DNA from: Cristatella mucedo
Lineage: Eukaryota > Bryozoa > Phylactolaemata > Cristatellidae
Reading direction: 5' to 3'
DNA length: 64,000 nucleotides
Assembly: GCA_009760855.2 (NCBI GenBank)
Contig: WPIO01000010.1
Span: 2,830,001-2,894,000 of the forward strand
In this document: positions 25,373 to 37,249 of the stretch, in pieces
Position numbering within the stretch: position 1 is the first letter of the stretch
Layout of the letters: the number at the start of each line of letters is the position of its first letter
Program-made: the position numbers and the translations under genes
The notes under the pieces: generated by a model
What the model saw: the letters and a program-made list of their open reading frames with translations, nothing else
Database searches by the model: none
What the model was told of the DNA's origin: nothing

Positions 25373-25830
25373 AGCCCAGAGACCAAAGAGTCATCAATAA
25401 GTGCAAGCAAGCTAACCGGGAGGTGTGTGCTTGCAGATCAGCAAGAGTAGCTGCATGCACGGCTTAATGATGGCCATGGCCGAGCAGCGACATTGGCAGC
25501 TAGTTAAAATAAATACTGTACACACGTTTACATAGAATAGGTCCCTACGGTAGGAGGAAGTCGACCTTTGGTCCGGTGGGCTAGGAATAACCTGCTTCGT
25601 TGCAAAATCAGGCTATATGGCATGCTCGTGGAAACATCGTGCTTCTCTGCCCTTTCAAACCTATATACACACTTGTAAACTCGACAGTGTGCTTTCGCAT
25701 TCCGTGCATCACGTGCTATTGCAATGCTCCAGAAACAAGCGAGAGGGTGTTCCAGATATAGATGGCCGAGATAATCCAGATCCGTCGTCTAAAGGCCTGT
25801 GGTCTGTAGCCGAAGCAACCACGACCGAGC

Positions 25831-25865
25831 AGGCTCGGTCACTCGGTCACCGAGTGACCGAGCCT
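25831..25865. repeat. Perfect palindrome, 17-bp arms
   Basis: The left arm AGGCTCGGTCACTCGGT (25831-25847) is the exact reverse complement of 25849-25865, with one base between. It lies in a collagen intron. Confidence 0.95.
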
Positions 25866-27235
25866 GGAGGTTAGCCTTTGACCTGGTGAGAAAGGCGACG
25901 AATCATAGGCATGCTAGGGGATGAGTGGGCAGGCAGCCGAGCCGCTCGACACGCCCCTTTGAGATGTCTGCCCACGGGAGGGGAGCCGGACCCGGCTGAT
26001 CTCTTACCCCCCCCCACAAGACAGCGAAGAGAAGAGAAAGGAAGTGCCTGCAAAGAGAGTATTCTTTAAGACAACTGCATTCTTTAAGAGCAGGACAAAG
26101 AGCAAGCTCGTGTCATAACAGCCTGCACCGATTCTGCAGGTGCTAGGCTGCACGTGATGCCAGTCGTCTGAAGGGGGCCAGTCGGTGACGATGCCACTAG
26201 GCTTTCCCTTCCCTTGAGAGGCACACAGCACCTGAATTTTAGGGGGGCCGAAGCCCCCCCCCCAAGACTCTAGTGTTTGCTGAGCTCTAGTGGTTTCAGT
26301 GGAACCGGATTGGATCCAGAGAGAAGAGACTGCCGGTGCTTGTTCGTAGAGACAACTAGCAGGCCATAAGTGACATCTTGTGGCTGACGATGAGAGCTGT
26401 TTATTTTACGAAAGCTGTTTATTCCTCTTCACTGCTGCGGTCGTTCGTCCTGCTGCTGCGTGGGCTGCCCAGAGCTGGCCAGTCTTGCAGTGCCTGCCAC
26501 CTGTTCTAATGATCGAGGTCGCAGGGCACCGACTCTCCCTTTTTGCTCTCAACTCCCTCGCCCCTTTCCTCCTGACTGCTGCTGCGACTGGCCGCTGCCG
26601 ACTGGCAGCCTGGGTAGGCAGCAGCAGCTGCCGCAGTTGGCCATCATTACCCAGTAGTTGTTAGTCGGCTACTGTTGGTGAGATCTAGGAGCTAGCTCAT
26701 TCCAAGAACTGCGGTGGGTCAAGTTTTTCGAAACAAATGGGGCTGATCGACTGGGCTGACAGTGCCAAGAATTTTAAAGGAGAGCCATGAACACAAACAA
26801 AGCAAAGCCGACTGTCACGTCTCGACCACCTAGCCCCAGTCGAAAAGCTCCTGCCGGCAATAATGAGAAAGAAAACGGCAGCCTAGACCTTGCCAATCTA
26901 GGCTGCCGAGGGCTGGCCTCCCTCCCTCACGCTCAGCATAGATTGGCGGCAACGCCTTGAGCATGCTTAGACATATCAGTAAGGAAGGAGGCGGATAGTG
27001 CGGCAGCTCGACCAGACCGGTGGGCTCACGAATCGGCCAATGACAGTGGTCTCTGGAAGTCCGAATCATGGATGCTTCATTGTAAATTATTAATAGGGGT
27101 AAGAGGGCTACGACATCGAAGAGAGATACTGGTTCTGGCTTGCTACTAAGTTTTCGTGACTCAAATCCCCCAGCAATGGATCGACAGGCTGTGCAGTTCC
27201 AAGCATCAAATCACATACATGCACACATGCCTGCA
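25866..27235. other. Collagen intron, C/G runs only
   Basis: C runs at about 26007 and 26256 and a G run at 26243. No exon supported. Confidence 0.45.
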
Positions 27236-27243
27236 AACACACA

Positions 27244-27278
<35 letters not shown>

Positions 27279-27303
27279 GCGCGCGCGCACGCACACACAC
27301 ATG
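27236..27303. repeat. (CA)n/(CG)n array
   Basis: CA blocks broken by GCGCGC runs, an alternating purine-pyrimidine tract with Z-DNA potential. Confidence 0.9.
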
Positions 27304-27341
27304 CACACATATTGCTCATCTGCTCCCAAAGTCTGAATTGT

Positions 27342-27471
27342 GCTAGCTGACACCGTGCATGTTATCACTAATCATGTTGAAATGCTTCTCTTCAAACATA
27401 TGTAAAGTGCTTAGTAAGAGATTTAGTTCTCCGAGTGCATCGTATAAGCCTATTATTGTGATTACCACTAT
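27342..27471 (+). mobile_element. LINE-B tail copy
   Basis: CTGACACCGTGCATG and the tail AAAGTGCTTAGTAAGAG with a degraded ATT run. It faces the minus-strand copy at 27651-27725. Confidence 0.65.
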
Positions 27472-27650
27472 TACATACTGGAGGTGAGGTTAGGGTTTGT
27501 GACCAGATTAATTAATCTCTGATGATGAAGAGCCGATTCCGGCACGAGCGCCCGGTGAGAAAGTTGCAATGCAGGCCATTCCAGCACCTGTGGCCAGAAG
27601 TTTATGGACAGCACAGAAACAGCTACGAACCCAGTATGCTAGTGTGCTAT

Positions 27651-27725
27651 TATATAATAATAATAATGCACTTGATTTAGCACCTTCAGAGAACTCAATC
27701 TCTCTCTCTAGGCGCTTTACATCAG
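27651..27725 (-). mobile_element. LINE-B tail copy, short
   Basis: (AAT)n followed by TTCAGAGAACTCAATCTCTC and GGCGCTTTACAT, the family tail in reverse. Confidence 0.65.
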
Positions 27726-27754
27726 TTTGGCCCGTGCCTTATCAAAGCAGTGCA

Positions 27755-27904
27755 ACTCATTTTTATAGAGTGCCAAGATAACTTGATCGGTATTCAACCG
27801 ATTCATATAAACCATAGAGCTCAAGACCACGACCTCGATCGTCAAATACATTCACTTTGACCTCGGTCGTTAAAGGCTAGCACCTTAACCACCGACCAAG
27901 CCAG
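27755..27904 (-). mobile_element. SINE1 copy, diverged
   Basis: The reverse strand has CTGGCTTGGTCGGTGGTTAA, the B-box-like GGTCGTGGTCTTGAGC, and a decayed tail near 27760. Confidence 0.6.
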
Positions 27905-30068
27905 CGAGGCTCAGCCGGTTGGCATAGCAGAGTGCATCTCGCTCGGAAAACGCAAAAACCAAATGGGCTGTGTCCGACTCGAGTCCATGGAGCCGGTGCC
28001 GAAACTAGCTGCCAGCCAGTCGCTAGCATGCTGGCCGCGCCGTCCACGAGCGACAGAGCAGCCGTGCAGCTGCCTCTAACCCCCTCAGTGGGCACCCGAG
28101 CTTTCGGTCTGCAGGGGTCGCTCTTGGCTCTCTTCGGAGTGGCCCAGAGCGCAAGGTGGTGGCAGTCACGATAGAAAGCCGATGGAGCCGACGAAAGCAT
28201 GGATGCCAGCAGCAGAGATAAAACCACCCAGCTTGCTGCAGGTCGACCGATCGCATGGCCAGCGCACAGCTAGAAAACCAGGCGCTAGACCGACTAGCCA
28301 AGCAAAGCAGACCATTGTCCGGCTCTGGAGAGTGGAGCTGGCAATATGGCCGGCACGGCCAATGTGCAGTTTGGACAGGCTAGAAAATTCTTTCGTAGTC
28401 TTTCTGCACATTCCCAGGTAATGAACTAAACACGCCGACCAGCTTCGGCCAAAAGTATAAGCAAAAGCAGAGTGCCACTGCTCGGCAGCTGATGGCCAAT
28501 TAACCTATGGCTAGAACCGGCCAGGCTCGAGCCTCCTACCACGGCCACGTGCAGCGTTTTAACATCTTAGAAACCGAGTTCACCGAAGAGATTCGCCAGC
28601 AGGCTCGTGCGAATGGCCTCGCCCTGCACACTCACTCGCTTGCAGTGCTGCTGGTCTCGAAAGGCCCAGCTTCAGACTGGCGCCTCGAGCCGAGCCGTCA
28701 GTCCATTCAAGCCCTAGCCTCAGACTCAGCGACACTCATTGGCTGCCCAGTTCTTTTATTAACTTCTTGCAGCCCTCTCACCCCACTGAGCGAGCAGCTT
28801 CATCGGCATATTGGCCGGCACGGCAGCGTGCTCGGTGCAAGCAGCCACACCAGCAGCAGAACCACCTGTGCCAGCTGTACGTGTACCAGCTCACACTCCA
28901 GCTCACTCACGCACACGCACTCGCGCGCACGAGCACCGACTGCTCTTTCTCTCTCTGCCCCATCTTTCCCCTTTTCTGTCTTCTCCTCTTCCTCTGCTAT
29001 CTTATCACTCCTGAGTCCGACTGTCTGTCGCTCGGCCTTTTCGAAACTACCTTAGCATGGTAAATTAAACCAGTTTCGCCGTAGCATTGGCTCGACCTTC
29101 AACCACCAGCCTACGTTTCCTCCCAGCAACTGCACTGGACTCCATTTCGGAATCGCATAAGGAATCCAGGAGCAAGTGCGGTGGTGCTGTGGCACCCCCA
29201 CCCCCAGAGCAGCATCCGAACGGCATCTTCGATTATTAGGAACAACCACCTGCGGAAGAGGCCAACCCCGAGAGGTCACTGCCGAGTCACTCAGGTGCTT
29301 CTCGTCGCCAAGTCTATGCACGCGCTGTCGGCCAACGGGTTACGGATTGCGAAGCAGTCACGGATTGCATCCATTCTGCCGACACTCTATTAGACAGGGC
29401 GGCCTATGTAAATTGCCCCAGGCGGCTAGGTGTTTTATGGGGCCGTATTGTCTGGAGTAATAAACACTCACTCACAACCGACGAGACCTTAGCTGCTTAG
29501 CTGATGCAGCAGCAGCTGCTGCGCCGGCTGCTCTTGCCCTCTTGACAGGAGCCTCAGACGTCCGGTTCTCAGGCGTTCTCAGACGTCAAGGCGGCTGACT
29601 TTGTCGTTCGAGCACGGCCCTTCGAGCTCTCCCCCTGCTTGGCCCAGCATTCACTCCAGGAAATATGTCCAAGCGCGAGTTGCCACAGCAGCAGAGCTCA
29701 TGCAGCCGAGTGAGCAAGCTGCGTTTAACGGTGCGCCTCGGAATGTCTCTGAGCAGGAGCCCGTGTCTGCTCGCCGCCGCTGCCTTCGCCACCGCTACTT
29801 CGTTGGCTGTGGCCTAGTCGGCAGACATTGGAATGGCTTCTCATTATGCCTTCGTGCTAAGAAGTCTGGCTCCCTCCCAGCTATGAGTATCATCGGCCGT
29901 ATGCTGGGGCAGTGGCAGCTGGCTCGCACGGAGTTACCGTCTTGCACGGCGACGGTGCTTTACTTGTGATGAAGCGCCGATGTCACGTAAGAGGCTGCCA
30001 GCTCGGGACGCCTGCAGTCGCGCACCGCTGCTGCTGCTGCTAGCACAGTCGCTGCTGCTGCCCTTGTG
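27905..30068. other. Collagen intron, GC-balanced, no exon found
   Basis: Several frames of 80-180 codons occur (e.g. 28507-29055 plus), but they are Ser/Ala/Arg-rich, lack splice support and end in CA/CT-rich DNA. Confidence 0.4.

Positions 30069-30134
<66 letters not shown>
30069..30134. repeat. (CT)n array
   Basis: Pure CT, about 66 nt. Confidence 0.95.
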
Positions 30135-30137
<3 letters not shown>

Positions 30138-30836
30138 GAGCTCGAATGCTCGAGCCTCACGAACGCTGAGCTTCGTGTCCTTTGCAGCCGATGACAACGT
30201 CGCTTCGCTCGCGCTCATCGGCGAGCATCGCGTGAGAAGCAAGTTACATTCCTTACATGCAACCTATTTGGTTTCGGTGACCTTGGTGGCCTAGCAGACC
30301 TGCCGATGCTGACGATGATGCCCACTAAGAAGCCACGGCAGCGCTGCTGTCGATCGTCAGACGGTGACAGGCTTGGCGATCCATTCATGACAACACTCTA
30401 CTGAGAACACTGGGCTCGGCTTTGTATACAGCTGCATCTGGTCCTAGTGCTCGCTTAGCGCTCTAGTCACTCTGGTGGCTGCTGTCCACATTCAGCTCTG
30501 TATTACATTGCAGGTAATGCAATCAAGCCATTGAAGCCTGTAGGCAGTACATTGGCACTGGTAGTTGATCCAACTTGACTAGTTCAGCAGCTCTGGCTGC
30601 TCAATCCATTCTCAACTCCAGTCAGGCTGTGGCTCACGATACGAGCAGCTGCTGCCAGTGCCCTACAGCTGCCGCAGGGGCAGTGGTAAGTAGTTGGTCG
30701 GCCTGCTATCTGCTCCACAGGCAGTGGAGGCTACCTAATTGCTCTCACTGACCCAAACATCTTGAGTCACCTGATTCCCCATCTGATCAGAGTGCAGCTA
30801 CCAGGTACGAGCAACTGAGTGCCGGGGCACCGTCTT

Positions 30837-30870
30837 TCTCTCTCCCGGTCTCTATCTTTCTATCTCTCTC

Positions 30871-30920
<50 letters not shown>

Positions 30921-30954
30921 TCTCTCTCTCTTTCACTCGCACTCTCTCTCTCCC
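30837..30954. repeat. Imperfect (CT)n array
   Basis: CT units with scattered CCC, CAC and TTT interruptions. Confidence 0.9.
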
Positions 30955-31104
30955 CCACGTCTCACTTCATACGGACAGGATTGGGCTTTAATGGTCAAAA
31001 TGATTTAATATTCAATGCAATGAAAAGCATTTTCAATGCAACTATGGTGTTCCCACAAGCAATGCCCGTGGAGAGAAAGTCAGCAGATGAGAGAGACACA
31101 CACA

Positions 31105-31240
<136 letters not shown>

Positions 31241-31382
31241 AGACGGACTGAGAAGGAAGATGCAGACAGAATAGCAGAGACTGATTGCATGCAAAAGCAT
31301 ACGCTTGTGCGTACATGTGGGCACTTGCACGGTATGTCTGAGTGTATGCACATGCAAATCAGCATATGAGTTACAAAAAACA

Positions 31383-31540
31383 TATAATTTATTTTTATAA
31401 CGTCCTAAGAAAACTTAATCTCTATTCAGGCACTTCACATATGTTATGAGGCTCAAGCCCACGGCCTAGGCCATCCAATACATTCACCTTTACCTCGGTC
31501 GGGGGGGGGGAGGAGAAGCACCTTAACCCTTGATCTAAGA
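31383..31540 (-). mobile_element. SINE1 copy with a G run in its tRNA part
   Basis: The reverse complement has TTAAGGTGCTT, CCGTGGGCTTGAGC and a tail ending near AAATTAT. A ten-base G run at 31501-31510 lies between the A- and B-box parts. Confidence 0.65.
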
Positions 31541-32285
31541 AGATGTCAGGATAGAGCACCTTCATAAAAAGAAATTTGGAAGGCAGAATGTAGCAGGGTA
31601 ATCGAACACTTATTTCAGAAGTTGTGCAAGTTGCTTAACTTACCCGGCAGCAGTGGTAACTTCATAATAGTTACTGCCTTTTTGGGGGTGTGTTGGCTGG
31701 GGCACGAATACATCGGACTATGCATTGCTCAAGAAAACAGACTATTACAGTGCAATATCACTGCCTCTGCACTGCCAGAAAATTGGCAATCTGGTTACGT
31801 ATCGATGATAACTCATTGATCATCGAGAACTCGATAGATCAACAGTTGACAATTCAATTTGACAAATGGTCAAATTCACCTGGATTTCACGGGTTCAAAA
31901 TGCCCGTGTTTTGTATAAAATCTATCAGATATCGAATTATCGTAGCGACACCAAGTACATGGCGTTTTTACACCGTCAAAATTCTATTCTGCCTCCCCCC
32001 TAAGCATACAAAGGCCAGGCAGTGGGATGAGACAGATCTAGCCACCTGGCGGTGAAGGGGTATCTCCTTCCTGCGAAAAGCAGTATTCACCATTGAGGTT
32101 CTGCTGAAGCGACCCGGGTGAGCTGTGCTCATTACTTTTGCACACGTGACTCCTCAGTCAGACAGCTGCTACTGTCAAAGATATCTTTTGGGATACTAGC
32201 AATTAATCATGTGCAAGACATCCAGCTGCATTGCATTCACAACAAACGCAGCAGCGCTTGTCGTGCAAAAATAGCTTCAGCTCAC

Positions 32286-32329
32286 CCTCGGCCCAATTGG
32301 TCCGATTTCTCCCTTTTCGCCAGGAGGAC
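32286..32329 (-). CDS. Transmembrane collagen, first recognised Gly-X-Y exon (44 nt)
   Basis: The acceptor is GTTCTAG|GTCC and the donor AGG|GTGAGC. With one G from the upstream exon it reads GPPGEKGEIGPIGPR, five perfect triplets, and ends in phase 0. It is the only collagenous exon here that starts with a split Gly codon, which is typical of the border between a non-collagenous stalk and the triple helix. The charged GEKGE stretch suits a helix start. Confidence 0.82.
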
Positions 32330-32337
32330 CTAGAACG

Positions 32338-33935
32338 ACAGTGCATTGCAAGTAACAATGAGGCTTTGATCTGGCAATCATTAGAGAGAAAAGTCACAAC
32401 GCCCGGCTCTCAGCTGACAGCAAGCGAGATAAAACACTTCTGAGCAGACCAAATAGCCAAGAGCAGACCCACTGGTCGCACAGTCAGTGCATAGCTCACC
32501 GACTCAAAGATGGAGGCATTGCACAACACGAACGTGCAGAGATTGCAAATGGAATGCAGATCTGACTGATTGTGCATAGTAAATTGTTATTCGGATAGAG
32601 CACATAGATAAACGGCTGAACATGACAGAAAACAACTCAAAACTGATGCAAGTGTTTTTAGATAGGTATAACATAGTTTCCTTTTACAGGGTTTAAAACA
32701 AGGCTAGGACCTCCGTAGCTACCGTGCTATCAAGGGTGCTTGGAAAAATATTTCAAATTATTCTTGCATGAACTAGTCACTTCTCTCAGATACATTTTAA
32801 TTCGGATGTTGCTGACATAATTTGAACCCCGTTCTCGTTAAAAGCAGATTCCTCAGAACTTTGTTGCCACGAGGGGTTTATATTTCCTATCCCTTAATCT
32901 AAAATGTGATGCAATCACATGCATTAGTCCCAAGGCATGATCAGGAAGAACGTGAACAAAAAGATCACACAGCGATTCGTGTGACCGGAAAATAAATGTG
33001 TTATGGCATAGTTTGGTGAGACACAGTGGTTTTTTGCTACGAGCAGTGAGGGAAATATACTGCAGCTGTGGGGACGGGGAAGCCAACGGTCCTGGCAACA
33101 CATTGGACCAGCCCAGAGAGTTTTGTTCTAGCAGCAGCCACCTAGCAGGCCCTTCTACATTGTTATGATTGGAAAATTCAAAGTCCGAGCTCCTTGGTTT
33201 CATCTTGGCCACACCTCTTGAGAGACATCATGCACTGGCTAGCGATGGATTAAAACGGCCTTGTGCACAGGTACACAAGCACCAAGTAAATAGTACGGGC
33301 AGAAATATTCGCGTGGAGTTGCTTCTTTTTGAGTTGTTGATGATCCTGAGATCCTTGCAACTGGTGAATTTCTAAGAACGGCTTCGACTGGTAAGCAATC
33401 CTCAAACTTCTATCATTTCAAATAGATTATGGGTTATGATCGGTCTCTGCTGCATCGATACTGGCACTGTACTGGATCAGGGTGGTTGTCAATCAAAGTG
33501 TAGAATCTTGAACACAAGCCGAAATGCCAGGTAGAGCCATGTAGGCAGCAGGCTGAACCCAGCATATCTGAGGGCTTGTGGTTGAATACGTGAGCAATAA
33601 TAATAATAGCAAGCAATGGCCAAGCATGGGTTCAGCAATAACTCCAAAATGAATGGAGGGAGCTGAATGTGGCAGAAGGTCTTCAGGTTAATAACCGTGC
33701 CTCATACACTGCACGACACGATCGCCCAGCTACATCCAAAAAACTCCCGATCGGTAACTGCTTCTCAGGATGTGCTGGGATGCTCTAGCAGAACAATAAC
33801 TATCAGTACTTTATACAGCTTTGACTCTTTGTTCTTGAAATTATCAGCACCAGCACACTCTTCCCTACATGCCAGGCATGGTCATGCTAATGAAGGCATG
33901 GTAGCTGTAGCAAAACACATTATGTAGTGTGTGCG
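32338..33935. other. Collagen intron, nothing recognised
   Basis: AT-rich unique sequence. A donor-like GTGAGC near 32500 has no acceptor giving the needed phase. Confidence 0.45.
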
Positions 33936-33936
33936 G

Positions 33937-33938
<2 letters not shown>

Positions 33939-33984
<46 letters not shown>
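33939..33984. repeat. (AC)n array
   Basis: About 23 AC units. Confidence 0.95.
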
Positions 33985-33988
<4 letters not shown>

Positions 33989-34760
33989 GCGCATAGCAAG
34001 GTCTGGCATTATGCTTCAAACTGTGCTTTGCTGCCAACTATTGAGCCACAAACATCCTTGAGAGACCCACTGCTGTTGTGCCAAGAATCGGCATTCTTTC
34101 TAATCGGCCAGACAGATAGCAAGTGCAGCAGGCACACAGGCACTCGCTCCCGACCCATAGTTTTGATGGCAAGTCAATGCCAACGGTCTGCATGGGCAGG
34201 CTTCCTGCTGTGGCTATGAGACAAGAGAGGGCATGGCCATTGACAGGGAAGCTGTGGAAGTGACAGCAGAGCAGTGCTGGGCGGGCAAAAGAAGCCGGAC
34301 AAGAGCCTGGCGCTAGTAGCTGGCAAGATCTAGTTCGGCGGGGCTGCCGACATGCAAGCCAGGACGGAAGTGGCTCGGACTGCTTGGACAGAGTGGGCAA
34401 CAAAGATTGACTGACGTGATGGCTGGTGCTGCACCTAAGTTGTACAGCCATCCGGTGACGCACAAGCCGGCACCAGCCAGCGGGTCTACGCCGACAACGG
34501 CGGAGCAGCAGCTGTGGGAGTCGAGACTAACAGCTGTGTGGCCAGCAGCAGCAGCAGCAACAGTAGCAGTGGGCCGTGACAGTCGCAACAGGTCTATGGG
34601 CATTGCCGGCCTACCTAGTCATCTGTGCTAGTAACTGTAAAAGTAAGGATTGCCAGCAGCTGCTCACGTAGGCTCCGGAGCCTGTCAGGCCGTTTGGAGA
34701 TGATGCTGGAGCTCAGCTGTCCGGCCGGTCAGTGAGCAGCTGCTTGCCAGGCTGCCGTCG

Positions 34761-34997
<237 letters not shown>

Positions 34998-34999
<2 letters not shown>

Positions 35000-35047
35000 T
35001 TTAGTTCTCCGAGGGCGCTATACAAATGTCTCGTCATCATTATTGGT
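34998..35047 (+). mobile_element. LINE-B tail fragment after a GA/GACA array
   Basis: GAGATTTAGTTCTCCGAG and GGCGCTATACAAATGTC match the LINE-B tail. It directly follows the purine array ending at 34999. Confidence 0.55.
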
Positions 35048-35529
35048 ATTGCGGTCATCATCGCAGCAATGGCTGCCCAGGCTGCCATTGCTATCCACGC
35101 TGCTGTCCCCAGCGATCCGCAGTGTGGCGATTCCTCCTTAACCGTCACCCGGAGGACGGCAAGGGGACAGCCGGCGACAGCATGGAAAAGACTGTTCATT
35201 ACTGGTCATGGTCGCCCGACGAAGCTGCTCTGCTACAGACACACCGTAGGTGCCCACCTGTGTGCTCACCCAATATAATCAGCTGGTTGGTGGAAGATGA
35301 GAGCCAAGGCCGAGGCCGGCAGAGCTGCCTCGCGAAAATTGCTGTCAGATGATCGATCACTTTTTCGCCCCCCAAAAGAGAAGAGTGCTGCTGGCAGACA
35401 TGGCCCGGTCCGAATAGGGAGGGAGACACGTGGAGTGAAGCCCAGTTGTCGATCGTCCTTTTTTTGAGATAGTCGGCTTAAAATCAATGACACGCACAAG
35501 TGAAACGATAGGACCAGGCGTGCATACGT

Positions 35530-35578
35530 CGGAGTCAGCTGGGCTTCGACTTCCTCTCGGAGTCAGCTGGGCTTCGAC
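35530..35578. repeat. 21-bp direct repeat, 28-nt period
   Basis: GGAGTCAGCTGGGCTTCGAC occurs at 35531-35550 and 35559-35578. Confidence 0.9.
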
Positions 35579-35658
35579 GGGTCCTACTTTCTCGACTGCA
35601 CCACGGAGCTGGGTAGCAGTCGGCGAGCCAGTCAGCCAGCGAGTGCCTTGCCACTGCT

Positions 35659-35706
35659 CTCTCTCTCTCACTCTTTCACCTGCTCACTCACTCTCTCTCT
35701 CTCTCG
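35659..35706. repeat. Imperfect (CT)n array
   Basis: CT with CACT interruptions. Confidence 0.85.
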
Positions 35707-36521
35707 TCCCGAGTGTGAGGCTATCAGCTTTTGCCCGAGTGTGAGGTCCTTTCGTACTCGGCTAAACGGACCGGACCGTTCGATGGCTGGCTGTGATCTG
35801 ACGCCATCCCACGATATCTGCTCTGCACTCCTCTCTCACCTCATTCACCACACGGAGTGGTCTCGGATTCAGGAGCAAACGACGGCGACCAGCAGCAAGC
35901 CCAAGTAACTAGCCAATCGGGAGCCCGGGTCCGAGTAGCACTAAGCACCGACGCAATGCTGCATTTCGGTGACAGCATCTCAGATCGTGTCCGGCATCAC
36001 CAGCTACCACGCCCTAAATCCTCAAGAGTTGTGCCACCACCGACCGGCTGGGGGGGGGGGGGTCCTCGAGGGGCTTTCGAGAATTGCAAAACAATACCCT
36101 GCTGCAAGTGGCCAGATAGCTATCCTCCCACGGGCTCTCTCTCACACAGGCTCTGTCTTGCTAGCCCCCCCTCCACGAAAAGGCTCTGGGCTGACACTCC
36201 TGCTCCAGCGTAACAAACCGTCGACCAAGTGGTCAAGCCCAAGCTGCAAAACGCCTGAATTTTTTTTATATATAAAGCCAAGGACTGCCCACTTTGCAGA
36301 GTTCCCTCCTGGGTCAGACTCGTGCATAACTAAACAGCCCTACTCCTCATCTTGCAGAGGCTAATTTCAGGCTTTATCGTGCTGACTCAGTGTCACTGAG
36401 CAGAGACAGACAGCATTGTGCTGCTGCTATCGCTTATTAGCCTCGAAAAAGACTCGGCAGCCGAGAGGCAGCTGCCTGACAGGCTGCCACCGAGCGTTGG
36501 CAGAGGTTTACCACAGCTCAC

Positions 36522-36642
36522 CCTCCTCTCGGCGACAGCCGCCGTGCACCAGAGGTGCAGCTTTCGAGGGCAGCGAGCCTCTCGGAGGGCCTTCTAAGCA
36601 GAATTCGGGTCTTTTGGGGGGGGGGCGACCACGCCAGCCCAA
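36522..36642 (-). CDS. Candidate missing stalk exon of the transmembrane collagen
   Basis: Exon 1 ends in phase 0, while the first collagenous exon (32329) starts with GT and needs a preceding G. This 121-nt segment has the right phase change (0 to 1), follows CGGTCTCGAG, ends GAGG|GTGAGC, and is open in the required frame. It would encode a basic linker containing GRPPPKRPEF and ending GCRREE before the split Gly codon. Basic clusters here would suit the furin-cleaved N-terminal stalk of membrane collagens. Weaknesses: the acceptor is mediocre, a run of ten C encodes PPP, and another undetected exon could serve equally well. Confidence 0.28.
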
Positions 36643-37249
36643 CTCGAGACCGAGGTCGACGGAGACCGGAGGTCCAGGGGTATCGGTTTACCATTTTCTG
36701 TTGCACGACTGGCTAGTGTATCCCTAATTAGTGAGTGAAGCTGGCCACTGCCTACCCCCCCCCCCCCCCCCGCCGCGGCTTGGCTCTGCCCTGCAGCATG
36801 AAACAGCCGGGATCGGTGCAGGCGAGTCAGTTTCCACGGCAGCACGTCTCCACCGACGGCTGCAAAGTCGCAGCGGCAGAAGCAGCGCCGGCAGCAGACG
36901 ATGTCGATGGTCGGCATCGCATTTTCGTCCGACCTAGGCGTCTGGCCGTTTGTCGTTTGCCGGAGGTCTGATTGCTGCGAAGCAGCTACAGTCCTAGCGG
37001 GCAACTCAGAGAGCACCTCACCGAGTCTCGAACTCCTTATTGGCTAACAGTGCCGGTGATGCCAAGGCAAGATGATAGGCACTCACGAAGGACTCGGCGA
37101 TCAGTAGTATCAAACACTGCTGAACGATTTTTCGAGTGGCTGCCACACTGCGGGGGGGGGGGGGCGGGAGGGACCGCAGCCGACGACTCGATTCACCCAC
37201 CTCTCATTGGGGGGGGGGGAGGGAAGTTATAACAGCGAGCCGATTCGCT

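Noticed and set aside
28507-29055. 182-codon plus-strand frame
   Set aside because: Composition is Ser/Thr/His-rich from CA/CT-rich DNA, with no domain or splice support, and it lies inside a collagen intron.
36530-36601. Shorter version of the candidate stalk exon starting after CTTAG at about 36593
   Set aside because: 72 nt keeps phase 0, so it cannot supply the base needed by the 32.3 kb exon; the 121-nt version fits.
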